A DNA stretch of 64,000 nucleotides from Melioribacteraceae bacterium. Its GTDB lineage: Bacteria; Bacteroidota; Ignavibacteria; Ignavibacteriales; Melioribacteraceae. Shown piece by piece: positions 8,517-18,714 of this stretch. Numbering within the stretch: the stretch's first letter is position 1; the number at the start of each line of letters is the position of its first letter. A program made the translations under genes and the position numbers. Under the pieces are notes generated by a model, which had not been told where the DNA came from, searched no databases, and saw nothing but the letters and a program-made list of their open reading frames with translations. The stretch covers positions 1-64,000 of the forward strand of contig JAEINS010000020.1 of NCBI GenBank assembly GCA_016342755.1. The letters run 5' to 3'.

Positions 8517-10952
8517 TTAACCTAAAATAATTTCAATATTATGCTCTGTGCCCGATTCATAAACCGGAAGAACATTACTATCTAATTTAACTCCGTCTGA
8601 GTATACTTCTTTAACACCTTTACAAACTGAAGAAGGATTTTTGATTGCAATATTATATTTAGCACCTCTAAAAATTCTCTGAACTTCAAACTCTTTCCAA
8701 TCCGATGGAATACAAGGATCAACTAACAACCCATCATAATCCGGCTTTATACCTAGAATATATTGGGTTATAGTGTAAAAGTTCCAGGCTGCGGTTCCTG
8801 TTAACCATGAGTTCTTTGCTTCGCCTGGTTTGAAAGCATCTTTACCTGCTATCATTTGAGAATATACATAAGGTTCGGTTCTATGAAGATCGCTTATTTC
8901 TTCTAAGTAAGAAGGCGCTATTTTTTTGTAGTAATCAAAAGCAGCATCTCCATTACCCAATAAAGTTTCACCAATCATTATCCATGGATTATTATGGCAG
9001 AAAATACCCGCGTTCTCTTTGTAACCTTTTGGATAAGTAGAAATTTCACCCATGTTAATATAGTATTTTGTAAACGCCGGATTATTAAGAACAATACCGT
9101 AATCACAGTCAAGATATTTTTTAACAGAATCTAACGCTGTTCTTGCACGTCCGTCTTCAACACCAATTCCTGCCATTACGCAGAAACCCTGAGATTCAAT
9201 AAATATTTTTCCTTCTTCGTTTTCGCTGCTGCCAATTTTTTCACCGTAAAAATCGTAAGCACGCAAGAACCATTTGCCATCCCAGCCATGTTTGTTTATA
9301 GCTTCAATCATTTTATCTACGTGTTTTCTAGCTTCGTCAGCTTCTTCGTTTTTATCAAGTTTATTACACAGATCGGCAAATTCATTTCCGTAAAGAACAA
9401 ATAACCCTGCTATCATTAAGGATTCAGCAACACCGCCTTCCTGGTTCTCTGTTGTCTGGAAAGATTCATCCGGATTATTTGAGAAGCAGTTTAGGTTTAG
9501 ACAATCGTTCCAGTCAGCACGGCCAATTAAAGGAAGTTTATGCGGTCCTAAATTATTAACTACATGATAGAATGAAAGTTTAAGATGTTCGAACAAACTT
9601 TTAGCTTTACTAACATCATTATCAAACGGAACCTGTTCCTTTAGAATTGACCAGTCGCCGGTTTCTTTTATATATGCGGTAGTTGAAAGAATTAACCAAA
9701 GCGGATCATCGTTAAAATTTCCGCCAACCTCAAAGTTCCCTTTTTTTGTTAACGGCTGATATTGATGATAAGCACCGCCATCTTCAAACTGAGTAGCGGC
9801 TATATCTAAAATTCTTTCTTTAGCTTTTTCGGGTATCTGATGCACAAAACCAATTAGATCCTGGTTAGAGTCTCGAAATCCCATTCCCCGTCCTATTCCG
9901 GATTCGAAATAAGAAGCACTTCTAGACATGTTAAATGTAACCATACACTGATACTGGTTCCATATATTCACCATTCTGTCTAGCTTTTCGTCATTACTCT
10001 TAACCTGGTAGACTGATAATAGGTTTGTCCAGTGATCAATTAAATCATTTAATGCCAGATCAACATTTACAACTGTGGAGTATTTTTCAATTAATTTTTC
10101 AGCTTTTGTTTTATTAATTATTCCATAAGATTCCCATTTTTGATCTTCTTCATTTTCAATATAACCAAGTATAAAAACGAATTCTTTCTCTTCACCAGGG
10201 TTTAATTCTACTTCTATATAATGTGATGCAATAGGCGACCAGCCGTGAGCCTCTGAATTAGCTGGTATTCCGCTTTCAACTACCTGAGGTTTATCAAAGC
10301 CATTATAAAGCCCTATGAATGTATCTCTATCGGTATCGTAACCATTTATAGCTGAGTTAACAGAGTAGAAGGCATAATGATCTCTTCGTTCTTTATATTC
10401 TGTTTTATGATAGATCACAGAATTTTTAATTTCAACTTCGCCTGTATTAAAATTACGCTGAAAGTTTGTCATATCATCCAAAGCATTCCATAAACAGAAT
10501 TCGGCAAAAGAAAAAAGCTTTACCGATTTTTTTTCAACAGAAGTATTTTTCAGTTTAACTTTTTGTATTTCGCAGTGGTCTTTTAACGGAACAAATGAAA
10601 GTACTTCAGCTTCAATAAAGTTTTTTTCGCCAGAAATTTTTGTGTAGCCTAATCCATGCCGGCATTCATAACTATCAAGTTCAGTTTTGCATGGTTTCCA
10701 TCCCGGGGACCACAAAGTTCCGTTGTCGTTTATATAAAAATATTTTCCACCGTCATCTACCGGAACGTTATTATATCTGTATCTGGTTATTCTTCTTAAT
10801 CTGGCATCTTTATAAAAACTGTATCCGCCGCCTGTATTTGTAATTATTGAAAAGAATTCTTCGCTTCCTAAATAGTTGATCCACGGATATGGAGTCTTAG
10901 GATCAGTAATTACATATTCTCTTTTCTCATCATCAAAATATCCAAATTTCAT
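8517..10952 (-). CDS. Cellobiose phosphorylase (GH94)
   Basis: The 811-residue cytoplasmic enzyme should split cellobiose with phosphate into glucose 1-phosphate and glucose (EC 2.4.1.20). The N-terminus ([16 protein letters not shown], then [10 protein letters not shown] and [14 protein letters not shown]) closely matches clostridial cellobiose phosphorylases as I remember them. [17 protein letters not shown] and the catalytic-acid region [11 protein letters not shown] are GH94 hallmarks, and the length is standard for the family. A chitobiose or related disaccharide specificity is possible but less likely given the strong N-terminal match. It follows the symporter gene by 28 bases, forming a transport-plus-phosphorolysis operon. 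Confidence 0.92.
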   Translation of the reverse strand: MKFGYFDDEKREYVITDPKTPYPWINYLGSEEFFSIITNTGGGYSFYKDARLRRITRYRYNNVPVDDGGKYFYINDNGTLWSPGWKPCKTELDSYECRHGLGYTKISGEKNFIEAEVLSFVPLKDHCEIQKVKLKNTSVEKKSVKLFSFAEFCLWNALDDMTNFQRNFNTGEVEIKNSVIYHKTEYKERRDHYAFYSVNSAINGYDTDRDTFIGLYNGFDKPQVVESGIPANSEAHGWSPIASHYIEVELNPGEEKEFVFILGYIENEEDQKWESYGIINKTKAEKLIEKYSTVVNVDLALNDLIDHWTNLLSVYQVKSNDEKLDRMVNIWNQYQCMVTFNMSRSASYFESGIGRGMGFRDSNQDLIGFVHQIPEKAKERILDIAATQFEDGGAYHQYQPLTKKGNFEVGGNFNDDPLWLILSTTAYIKETGDWSILKEQVPFDNDVSKAKSLFEHLKLSFYHVVNNLGPHKLPLIGRADWNDCLNLNCFSNNPDESFQTTENQEGGVAESLMIAGLFVLYGNEFADLCNKLDKNEEADEARKHVDKMIEAINKHGWDGKWFLRAYDFYGEKIGSSENEEGKIFIESQGFCVMAGIGVEDGRARTALDSVKKYLDCDYGIVLNNPAFTKYYINMGEISTYPKGYKENAGIFCHNNPWIMIGETLLGNGDAAFDYYKKIAPSYLEEISDLHRTEPYVYSQMIAGKDAFKPGEAKNSWLTGTAAWNFYTITQYILGIKPDYDGLLVDPCIPSDWKEFEVQRIFRGAKYNIAIKNPSSVCKGVKEVYSDGVKLDSNVLPVYESGTEHNIEIILG

Positions 10953-10980
10953 ATTTCTCTCTTTTTATTTATAATTAAAT

Positions 10981-12846
10981 CTAAGCATCTTGTTCAGATA
11001 GTTTATTCCACCAGGTTTTTTTAAGGACTAATGTTAAAGCGCAGGCTATAACTGCGCAAATAAATCCGTATAAAAATTCGTGAAAAACTAAAAACATAGG
11101 TAAAGCTACTAAGGCAGTCTGCCAGACTGTACCAATTGCAACGTTTATCATATCCATTTTGAAATTTTTATTTCTCACAAAGGCAGGATTCTCAGCAATA
11201 ACTTTTTCATGTATCGGTTTCCAGAATCCCCATGGTCTAACATTTTTATAGAATGCCTTTAATGTTTCCTCATCTGTAGGATCAGTTAATAATGTTGCTG
11301 CTATACTGCCAACTGTAGATATTATAAGTATTACTGGGAAGTAATATAGAATCCTTATATCAGGAGCAAAATTCGGGAAGAGTGACGGTAACAGATCTGG
11401 AAAGATCATTGGGCATGCGGCAACAATAATTCCACTTAACATTCCCCAGAAATAACCATTAGAATTAAATCTCCACCAATACCATTTTAATACGTTAGAA
11501 GCAGTATAACCTCCCCAAAGTGCCGAAACAATTATCTGTAAAACCTGGTTAACATTTTTAGCCTGTATGCCTAAAAATATGCTAACAACAACAACGATGA
11601 TACCAACTACATAGTTTGTAATTTTAACTGAATTTGTTGAGGAGTCAGGGTTTATATATTTTAAGTAAATATCATTTGTTACATAAGCCTGAGCCGCGTT
11701 AAGTGTTCCGGCAAAAGTTGACATAAATGCCGCTATCAATCCGGCAAGTAATAATCCTAATAATCCGGTAGGAACAAATTTATCAATTGTAGAAGGAAGA
11801 ATTTGTTCGAAGTCTATTTTTCCGGCAACTAATAAGTTTAGCTGATCGTAATATATAATAGCCAAGGCAGCAAAACCGGCAATCATTAAATAACGTACAG
11901 GCATTAAGATTGCAGAAACAAAACCGCTCATTTTAGCAGCTTCGGAAGGTGATTTTGTTGCTAAGATTTTCTGCATATCGTAGTTTGGAGCCGGTCCGGC
12001 AATACTTATAAGAACACCTTTAAACAACATCATCATAAACATTGCTGAAAAAAGTGAATATCCGTCTTCGGCAATTTTGTTATTTACCTCAGTAATATAG
12101 TTACCCCAATTAATATCCAGACTTCCACCAAAAAACGGATTCATCCAGCCTTCGGGTACATTTAATCCTTCTGCTCCAACTGCGTTGTAGGCAATAATTG
12201 CAATTGCAATAGAAGCAATTGTCATAATTGTATATTGAAGTACATCTGCCCAGACTATACTTGTCATCCCCCCGAGGACAGTATAGAATACAGCAAACAT
12301 TGTAAAAACAACTCCGTATAAATGAGGAACATATTCAAGAGAAATGTCTAATTGCAAAAACGAATTAACATATTCCCATGGAATAAAGATCATCATAAAT
12401 TTTCCAAGCCCGATAAATCCATAAGCCAAAAATCCCAATCCGCTTATGAGGGCAAAAACCACAACAATTCCGTGCGAGAGTGAACTTCCGGTTCCAATGC
12501 CAAATCTTGTTTCTATCCATTGGGCACCAGTTGTAACATTAGATCTTCGTAACCATGCTGAAAGAAAAACCATTAAAAATATTTGGTTAAATACAGGCCA
12601 TAACCAGGGTATCCAAATACTTTTTAATCCATAAACAAATGCCAGGGTAACTAACCACATAGTACCAGAAATATCAAACATTCCTGAAGCATTTGATAAT
12701 CCCAACATATACCAGGGTAGGGTATTTCCACCCAGAAAATAACTTTCTTTATTTTTTGTTGCTCTTCTTGAGAGAAAAGTACCTATAAAAATTGTTGCGG
12801 CTAAGTACAGTAGTATAATAAATACATCAATAAAATGAAGAGTCAT
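10981..12846 (-). CDS. Sodium:solute symporter (SSS family), probable disaccharide importer
   Basis: The 621-residue protein has a series of about 13-14 membrane helices with SSS-family features. The N-terminus runs DVFIILLYLAATIFIGTFLS then RRATKNKESYFLGG, followed by PWYMLGLSNASGM; GGMTSIVWADVLQY and GLIAAFMSTFAGTLNAAQAY are also family hallmarks. A ribosome site (aagga) precedes the ATG at 12846. The downstream cellobiose phosphorylase starts 28 bases after the stop, so it most likely imports cellobiose or a related beta-glucoside with Na+. The substrate is inferred only from this operon. Confidence 0.88.
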   Translation of the reverse strand: MTLHFIDVFIILLYLAATIFIGTFLSRRATKNKESYFLGGNTLPWYMLGLSNASGMFDISGTMWLVTLAFVYGLKSIWIPWLWPVFNQIFLMVFLSAWLRRSNVTTGAQWIETRFGIGTGSSLSHGIVVVFALISGLGFLAYGFIGLGKFMMIFIPWEYVNSFLQLDISLEYVPHLYGVVFTMFAVFYTVLGGMTSIVWADVLQYTIMTIASIAIAIIAYNAVGAEGLNVPEGWMNPFFGGSLDINWGNYITEVNNKIAEDGYSLFSAMFMMMLFKGVLISIAGPAPNYDMQKILATKSPSEAAKMSGFVSAILMPVRYLMIAGFAALAIIYYDQLNLLVAGKIDFEQILPSTIDKFVPTGLLGLLLAGLIAAFMSTFAGTLNAAQAYVTNDIYLKYINPDSSTNSVKITNYVVGIIVVVVSIFLGIQAKNVNQVLQIIVSALWGGYTASNVLKWYWWRFNSNGYFWGMLSGIIVAACPMIFPDLLPSLFPNFAPDIRILYYFPVILIISTVGSIAATLLTDPTDEETLKAFYKNVRPWGFWKPIHEKVIAENPAFVRNKNFKMDMINVAIGTVWQTALVALPMFLVFHEFLYGFICAVIACALTLVLKKTWWNKLSEQDA

Positions 12847-12953
12847 TTTAATCCTTTAAGTTGAGAATAATCTGTAAATTTAGCATGAATTGTACCAAAA
12901 TAATAAGGCGAAATCATCCTATTTTTCGATAAAAGCAGGCTGACATAAATCTG

Positions 12954-12994
12954 TTTTATCATAATGATAAAATAAATCCGGAAATATTTTATCA
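12954..12994. promoter_or_regulatory. Palindromic operator candidate in the symporter/M3-peptidase divergent region
   Basis: ttttatca (12954-12961) and tgataaaa (12965-12972) form a perfect inverted repeat around the centre taa. A third half-site ttttatca recurs at 12987-12994, and a related cgataaaa lies near 12927. The palindrome is about 110 bases upstream of the symporter start and about 100 upstream of the peptidase start. This is suggestive of a dimeric regulator site, but the sequence is AT-rich and no regulator is identified. Confidence 0.35.
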
Positions 12995-13073
12995 TTTTAA
13001 TAATTGCATGAGATTAACCTCTTATTTCCTTATATTTAACCCGTTTGTTAAAGTTCATATAAATGAGGAAAGA

Positions 13074-15167
13074 ATGAAAAGAAGTTTAATATTTTTAACA
13101 TTTTTAGGATTAATATTAATGTCATGTACAGAAGAAAAGAATCCGTTTTTCAGTAAGTTTGAAACTCCTTTTAACACACCCGATTTTACTAAAATAAAAG
13201 ATGAGCACTATTTACCGGCTTATAAAAAGGGCATTGAAGATCAGAAAAAGGAAATTGCTGAAATAGTTACTAATAGTGAAGAACCAACATTCAAGAATAC
13301 TATAGAAGCTCTGGATGAATCCGGTTTACTATTAGACAATGTAAGCGCTGTTTATAATGGTGTTAAGGGAACAGATACAAATCCGGTATTACAAAAAATA
13401 TCTAAAGAAATAGCTCCTATGTTATCGGCGCATAATGATGATATAAAGTTAAACGAAAAATTATTTGCAAGAATTAAATCTGTTTACGATAAAAAAGACA
13501 GTTTAAATCTTAATAGAGAGCAGGAATTACTGCTTGAAGAATTTTATTCTGATTTTGTACGGGGCGGCGCAAATTTAGATGAAACCCAAAAAAATGAGTT
13601 AAGAGTCGTCAACAAAGAATTATCGTTATTAACATTAAAATTTGGCGATAACGTTCTTGAAGATAATAACGCCTTTCAATTAGTTATTGATAATAAAGAT
13701 GATCTTGAAGGACTTCCTCAATCGGTAATTGATGCTTCTTCAGAAGCTGCTAAAGCAAATAAACTTGAAGGAAAGTGGTTATTTACAATTGATAAACCGA
13801 GTTTAATTCCGTTTTTGATGTATTCATCAAAAAGAGATTTAAGAGAAAAAATGTACAAAGGTTACATAAATAAAGGCGATAACAATAACAATACTGATAA
13901 TAAAAAAGTATTATCAAAAATAGCTGCTTTAAGAGTAACAAAGGCAAATTTACTTGGATTCAAAACTTATGCTGATTTTGTGCTCGATATCAATATGGCA
14001 AAAGAGCCCAAAAATGTTTACAAATTATTAAACGATCTTTGGAAACCAGCTCTGGTAAATGCTAAAAAAGAGGTTAAAGAACTTCAGAAACTGATTAATA
14101 AAGAAGGAAATGATTTTGAGCTTAAAGCCTGGGACTGGTGGTTTTATGCGGAAAAATTAAAGAAAGAAAAATATGCAATTGATGATGAAGTTTTAAGACC
14201 ATATTTTCAATTGGAAAATGTTAGAAAAGGTGCATTTGATGTTGCAAATAAACTTTGGGGAATTACATTAACTGAGAGAACAGATATTCCGGTTTATAAT
14301 CCCGAGGTTAAGGTTTATGAAGTAAAAGAAGCCGATGGAAAACATATTGGTATTCTTTATACTGATTATTTTCCGCGCGCAAGTAAACAGAGTGGTGCCT
14401 GGATGGATGCATTTAGAAAGCAGTATACAATTGATGGAAAAGAGTTTACCCCGATTATTTATAATGTTGGTAATTTTTCAAAACCCACAGCTGATAAACC
14501 TTCATTATTAAGTTTTGATGAAGTATCAACTCTTTTCCATGAGTTTGGACATGCTCTTCACGGATTACTTTCAAAATGCCAGTATAGAACTTTATCGGGT
14601 ACATCAGTTGCAAGAGATTTTGTGGAACTGCCGTCACAGATAATGGAAAACTGGGCATCTGAACCAGAAGTATTAAGAATGTATGCTAAACATTATAAAA
14701 CCGGAGAAGTGATTCCTGATGAGTTAATTGAAAAGTTGGAAAACGCTTCTCATTTTAATCAGGGATTTATAACAGTTGAATATTTATCAGCAGCATTTTT
14801 AGATATGGACTGGCACACTTTGGATAAAGCAGAAGAGCTTTCCGCAAATGAATTTGAAAATAATTCATTAAATGGAATTGGACTGATCCCGGAAATAGCT
14901 GTCAGATACAGAAGTCCTTATTTCAAACATATATTTAGCGGCGGATATGCTTCCGGTTATTACAGTTATGTCTGGGCGGAAGTTCTTGACGCGGACGCAT
15001 TTGCTGCTTTTAAAGAAAAAGGAATTTTTGATCAAGAAACTGCAAAAGCTTTTAGAGAAAATGTTCTTGCAAAAGGCGGAACTGAAGAGGCTATGACTCT
15101 CTATAGAAATTTCCGTGGAGAAGAACCAAAAGTTGATGCACTATTAAAAAGAAAAGGTTTGTTGTAA
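13074..15167 (+). CDS. M3-family zinc oligopeptidase, lipoprotein (Dcp-like)
   Basis: From the ATG at 13074 (ribosome site tgagga, 7 bases upstream) the 697-residue product starts MKRSLIFLTFLGLILMSCTE, a lipobox-type signal ending in M-S-C. The body is full-length for peptidyl-dipeptidase Dcp / oligopeptidase A. The catalytic zinc motif STLFHEFGHALHG is present with the downstream Glu region (FVELPSQIMENWA) and the C-terminal Y-x-Y-x-W segment (GYYSYVWAEVLDADAF). It should trim peptides in the periplasm, releasing dipeptides from C-termini if Dcp-like. The upstream in-frame ATG at 13008 would put 22 residues before the signal and is rejected. Confidence 0.9.
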   Translation: MKRSLIFLTFLGLILMSCTEEKNPFFSKFETPFNTPDFTKIKDEHYLPAYKKGIEDQKKEIAEIVTNSEEPTFKNTIEALDESGLLLDNVSAVYNGVKGTDTNPVLQKISKEIAPMLSAHNDDIKLNEKLFARIKSVYDKKDSLNLNREQELLLEEFYSDFVRGGANLDETQKNELRVVNKELSLLTLKFGDNVLEDNNAFQLVIDNKDDLEGLPQSVIDASSEAAKANKLEGKWLFTIDKPSLIPFLMYSSKRDLREKMYKGYINKGDNNNNTDNKKVLSKIAALRVTKANLLGFKTYADFVLDINMAKEPKNVYKLLNDLWKPALVNAKKEVKELQKLINKEGNDFELKAWDWWFYAEKLKKEKYAIDDEVLRPYFQLENVRKGAFDVANKLWGITLTERTDIPVYNPEVKVYEVKEADGKHIGILYTDYFPRASKQSGAWMDAFRKQYTIDGKEFTPIIYNVGNFSKPTADKPSLLSFDEVSTLFHEFGHALHGLLSKCQYRTLSGTSVARDFVELPSQIMENWASEPEVLRMYAKHYKTGEVIPDELIEKLENASHFNQGFITVEYLSAAFLDMDWHTLDKAEELSANEFENNSLNGIGLIPEIAVRYRSPYFKHIFSGGYASGYYSYVWAEVLDADAFAAFKEKGIFDQETAKAFRENVLAKGGTEEAMTLYRNFRGEEPKVDALLKRKGLL

Positions 15168-15176
15168 AACTTTGCT

Positions 15177-15208
15177 AATTAACCCATGGTTTTAACCATG
15201 GGTTAATT
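15177..15208. terminator. Hairpin between convergent M3-peptidase and aldo/keto-reductase genes
   Basis: A 15-base arm (15177-15191, core aacccatggtt) is exactly complementary to 15194-15208 around a two-base centre, ten bases after the peptidase stop. There is no long T-run, so it may work as an mRNA 3'-end stabiliser as much as a terminator. Confidence 0.5.
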
Positions 15209-15276
15209 AAATTAAAACTATTAAGAAATTCCGCTGCGTAAAACATACTTCCTTCATACAAAAATTCAAATTAAGT

Positions 15277-16143
15277 TTATTCTTCATCGCCCTTAAAAAG
15301 GGAAGTAATATTATGTTTCTCAACATCTTTTAACATAATAGAATCATCCGGTTTAGAGGTAAGCTTTGAAGCGGTATCCAAAACTTTTGTTAACAGATTT
15401 ATATCTCCGGGCGTATTAAGAAAAACATTTGGATTACCTAAAACCCAGTTAACCGAATTACTAATCGCATTATCATCCGTAATAGGATTGTACCAGACGT
15501 TGTGTTTAGCTTGTTCCGATGTTAATAATCCTTTGGCCAAAGATTTTATAGTCTGAACGGCAATTTCTTTTTCCACACATATATTTAATAGTTTATTGAA
15601 TTCTTCAGTATACAGTGGATTTTGCATTAACACAAAATTGTAAGGAACCAGAACTGAATCAAAGTCAAATTTTTCCAGACTTTTAATATGCATTCTTGGT
15701 GCCGCTAAACCATGTCCGGTTACTCCAATATATTTAACTAATCCTTCATCACGGGCTTCAATAAAAGCGTGGATTGCACCGTCATCACTAAACGCTGTTT
15801 CCCATTGCGCCGGATTTACTAAATAATGCATCTGCCATAAATCGATACTGTCTGTTTTTAATCTATCCAAAGATTGATGCAGTTGTTCTTTAGCTTCTTT
15901 ATATGTGCGGTTTTCAGATTTTGTAGCCAGAAAAAAATCTTTGCGATGTTCTTTCATCCAGGGGCCAATCCGCAGTTCAGAATTACCATAACTAGCGGCT
16001 GTGTCAATATGATTTATTCCATATTCTAATATTAGATCAAGAGTTTTATCGGCTTCAGCCTGACTGCATTCGCTAAGGGCAAATGCTCCGAATATTGTTC
16101 TGCTGCTTTGGTGACCGGTTTTACCAAAATTTTTATACTGCAT
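15277..16143 (-). CDS. Aldo/keto reductase
   Basis: The 288-residue protein has a complete AKR catalytic tetrad: Asp and Tyr in HIDTAASYGNSE, Lys in FFLATKSENR and His in DLWQMHYL. The TIM-barrel length is about right for the family, and it should be an NAD(P)H-dependent cytoplasmic oxidoreductase acting on a carbonyl. The substrate is unknown. It lies 82 bases downstream of a minus-strand group (zinc-ribbon, a second AKR, a small zinc-ribbon membrane protein) and may be transcribed with it. In contrast to the AKR homologue 400 bases upstream, nothing catalytic is missing here. Confidence 0.88.
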   Translation of the reverse strand: MQYKNFGKTGHQSSRTIFGAFALSECSQAEADKTLDLILEYGINHIDTAASYGNSELRIGPWMKEHRKDFFLATKSENRTYKEAKEQLHQSLDRLKTDSIDLWQMHYLVNPAQWETAFSDDGAIHAFIEARDEGLVKYIGVTGHGLAAPRMHIKSLEKFDFDSVLVPYNFVLMQNPLYTEEFNKLLNICVEKEIAVQTIKSLAKGLLTSEQAKHNVWYNPITDDNAISNSVNWVLGNPNVFLNTPGDINLLTKVLDTASKLTSKPDDSIMLKDVEKHNITSLFKGDEE

Positions 16144-16225
16144 CTTATTATTCCATTATTTGATTTGAAAATAAAAGTAGTAAATAATTCTTTTAAATGA
16201 GAAGCCGCATCAAAACAAAATTATT

Positions 16226-16531
16226 TTATTTTTTATGAACAGTATAAATTCTTACCTGCCGCGGGAAATCTACAAATATAGAAATAAAATAAATCAGCAA
16301 TGAAATCAGCGGATAAACAGGATTCAAATTATCTATTAGAAAAAGTATAGTTAAATAACTTGTAAACAGACCGCCGATCCAAATACATAAAGCTCTAAAC
16401 AGTGTAAATGTTAATTCGGATTCACAATGTTCACAAATAAATTTTTTGTATAAAGATGAATTGAATATTTGAGAATTTGAAAACGGTTTTTTACATACAG
16501 GACATTTTAATTTCACGAAAACCCCGGTCAT
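16226..16531 (-). CDS. Small zinc-ribbon membrane protein
   Basis: The 101-residue protein starts with a zinc ribbon (CPVCKKPF near residue 10, CEHCESEL near residue 34) followed by two membrane helices at about residues 45-65 and 69-90. It starts 20 bases after the end of the AKR-like gene on the same strand. A start at the internal GTG (residue 6) is possible. Function unknown; such proteins are often membrane-bound metal-binding or assembly factors, but nothing specific can be said. Confidence 0.65.
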   Translation of the reverse strand: MTGVFVKLKCPVCKKPFSNSQIFNSSLYKKFICEHCESELTFTLFRALCIWIGGLFTSYLTILFLIDNLNPVYPLISLLIYFISIFVDFPRQVRIYTVHKK

Positions 16532-16551
16532 TAAATATTATTTTTCATAAA

Positions 16552-17466
16552 CTACATACTCCAGCGTTCTGCTTTTATATCGGTTTCATCTGACCATCTT
16601 TTTTGCAGAGAACTTATTTCATCCAAAATATCGGAAGGAAGTATTTTAATATTTTCTTTGGCTTTTAAGAATTGATTTAAGTTTTCAATTTTACTGGAAG
16701 AGCCAACAGTTGCTTTAACCATAGGAAAACTATGAGCAAATCGCATACAGAATTCCGTCCAGTTTTTTATGCCGGATCTCTCAAATATTGGAGCCATTTC
16801 AACAGCTCTTTTCTGTAAATAATCTTTCCACGCAAAACCAGGAATATCTCTTAGACTGTGAACCGGTCCCCCGGAAACTGTACGCATTGCAATAACAGGA
16901 TAATTTCTGGTTGCAATTTCATTCCAAAGTTCGTTTGCCGCAAATCTTTGTAACGGATTAAGATAAAATATAAATCCATCAATAATTCCTTCTAAATACC
17001 CGGCCCGCAGAGCTTTTAAAGGCGCATCAGATGTCCATGGAAAAACTTCTACAACAAATCCTTTAACCAATCCTTCATTTTTTAATTCTTCAAAAACCTT
17101 AAAACAGTTACCGCCGTTTGCAAAATCTTGTTCAAGTCCGCCGCTTAAACAGAGCTGACCTAACTGTACACCATCAATTCCTAAAGGATTTATATTTTCC
17201 AGAATTGATTCTCTAAGCTGGGGAATATTCTCCCATCCCATTTTAATTATTATTTTAGGGATATTGTTTTGCTTATTCCTAAAAGTTTCTCCAAGTACTT
17301 CTAAAGCATCGCCATACATTCTTGCGGTGTGAAACCATACTCCCGATTCCATTGCGGCGTAAGCTGTTTTTAAGCGCTGTTCCCGCGGAATTTTGTCGTC
17401 GCCTAATCTTGTTGTTCCATAAATGTAAGGTGTAATTTCGCTAATTGATGATCTATTATCTGACAT
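16552..17466 (-). CDS. Aldo/keto-reductase-like protein lacking catalytic residues
   Basis: The 304-residue protein has the AKR barrel plan: an N-terminal strand IYGTTRLGDD, then GVWFHTARMYGD, IIIKMGW, and a C-terminal VGSSSKIENLNQFLKA. At the position where active AKRs have D-T/S-A-x2-YG it reads H-T-A-x2-YG, so the catalytic Asp is His. The strand that normally carries Q-x-H reads VQLGQLC, without His. Tyr and Lys remain. It may bind a nucleotide or act on an unusual substrate rather than perform classic reduction. Its ATG overlaps the upstream zinc-ribbon gene stop by one base (taatg), indicating translational coupling. Confidence 0.75.
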   Translation of the reverse strand: MSDNRSSISEITPYIYGTTRLGDDKIPREQRLKTAYAAMESGVWFHTARMYGDALEVLGETFRNKQNNIPKIIIKMGWENIPQLRESILENINPLGIDGVQLGQLCLSGGLEQDFANGGNCFKVFEELKNEGLVKGFVVEVFPWTSDAPLKALRAGYLEGIIDGFIFYLNPLQRFAANELWNEIATRNYPVIAMRTVSGGPVHSLRDIPGFAWKDYLQKRAVEMAPIFERSGIKNWTEFCMRFAHSFPMVKATVGSSSKIENLNQFLKAKENIKILPSDILDEISSLQKRWSDETDIKAERWSM

Positions 17467-17951
17467 TATTCATTTCCTTCCTGATCTAAAATTTGTTCTA
17501 TTGTAACTTTTGTTTCAAGGTATTCGTTTAGCGGAACCATAAGTTTAATTTCGTTAACAATATGTCCGTCGTAATCGCCGGAGGCTCTGAACAATGAATA
17601 ATCGACACCGCCAAGCGAAATTGGATTTGCTTTTCTATCGAATCTAAAAGGATGAAAACCTTCCTGATTAAGCAGTGTAACCAAATAATCAATTTCAACA
17701 GAATCACTCGATCCGTAAACACGCACCATCGACTGATAAATTTCGAGATCAGAATGTTCGTTGCACAAAAATTTATCATTAACATCTTGTCCGCAATCGG
17801 GGCAAAATTCTTTTGCGCAAATTATGCATGTACCTTCAGCTTCTTTATCTGAATGATTAGCACATGTTTTTTCTACAAACAGAGATCCGCAGTTTGGACA
17901 GTATTCACTTTTTTCATCAAGTTCAAAATCGCATTTTTCACATGTAAGCAT
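17466..17951 (-). CDS. Zinc-ribbon / B-box-like protein with a C-terminal DUF2007-like domain
   Basis: The 161-residue protein opens with a zinc ribbon (CEKCDFEL, CPNCGSLF) followed by a second Cys/His-rich unit (CANHSDKEAEGTCIICAKEF, CPDCG, CNEH) reminiscent of B-box zinc fingers. The C-terminal half (VRVYGSSDSVEIDYLVTLLN) resembles the DUF2007 putative signal-transducing fold. It is cytoplasmic. The stop overlaps the start of the AKR-like gene by one base, so the two are very likely coupled. A related zinc-ribbon plus DUF2007 protein is at 28743-29087. Confidence 0.7.
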   Translation of the reverse strand: MLTCEKCDFELDEKSEYCPNCGSLFVEKTCANHSDKEAEGTCIICAKEFCPDCGQDVNDKFLCNEHSDLEIYQSMVRVYGSSDSVEIDYLVTLLNQEGFHPFRFDRKANPISLGGVDYSLFRASGDYDGHIVNEIKLMVPLNEYLETKVTIEQILDQEGNE

Positions 17952-18314
17952 TTAGGTTTCCCAAAAATTTATGAAATGAAAATTAAAATAAACATTTTAT
18001 CTATTTATTGAAAATGGTTTTCAGCAGGTATTTACTCTTCGGAATTTCAAGAATTAAGAATGTACCGCTAATTTATAATCAAATGAATTAGGATAAATTG
18101 TCTATTTATGTAAACTCCGGTTAAAGTGATAACTTCTCTTAATAACTAAAAAATGTTCAAAGTGATAATAAAAACAACATTTTTCACACAATTCATCTAA
18201 ACTATGTTAAGCAGACTTAACAGCAGACAGATAAAAAAAATTAAAAACCGGGCAGTAATAAAAGGTTGTTTGCTGGTACATAAATTGCAAAACATATTCA
18301 AAATTGAAGTTTTG

Positions 18315-18668
18315 ATGAATGACACAAAAAAATATGATTCAGTTTTAGTTATAACAGAAGATAACAGTCTTCGCAAAGGAATTGCTCTCTCTTTCTTTCC
18401 ATATTTTTCAAGCGTAAGTGCTCCTTCATCGTATACAAAAGCGGCAATTCTTATCAGTGAAAAAAAATATGACTGTGTTGTTTTAGACTTTGCAATGTGC
18501 TGTAAAAATGATCTTGAACTTTATAAGCAGATCATAACTTCTGGAATTTCAGATAATGTTTTTGTTCTCGCGTTTAGTCTCAGTGAAAAAAATCAAGAAA
18601 TAATTGAACAAAATAATATTAAGAATATTGTTAATTCAATTGATGAAGTGATTCAAAATTTCAAATAA
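18315..18668 (+). CDS. Response-regulator receiver-like domain protein
   Basis: From the ATG at 18315 the product is 117 residues and has the pattern of a CheY-like receiver: SVLVITEDN at the first strand, KYDCVVLDFAM carrying the phospho-acceptor Asp after strand 3, and a strand-4 region NVFVLAFSLSE. The usual T/S after strand 4 is present (S in AFS), while the strand-5 Lys is not clear (NIKNIVNSID). It may be a degenerate receiver. An in-frame ATG at 18204 would add 37 basic residues not typical of a receiver. No kinase or DNA-binding output domain is present. Confidence 0.65.
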   Translation: MNDTKKYDSVLVITEDNSLRKGIALSFFPYFSSVSAPSSYTKAAILISEKKYDCVVLDFAMCCKNDLELYKQIITSGISDNVFVLAFSLSEKNQEIIEQNNIKNIVNSIDEVIQNFK

Positions 18669-18714
18669 AAATTATGAGAGGAATTAGTTATACAAATTAT
18701 AATCGGAGGAAAAC

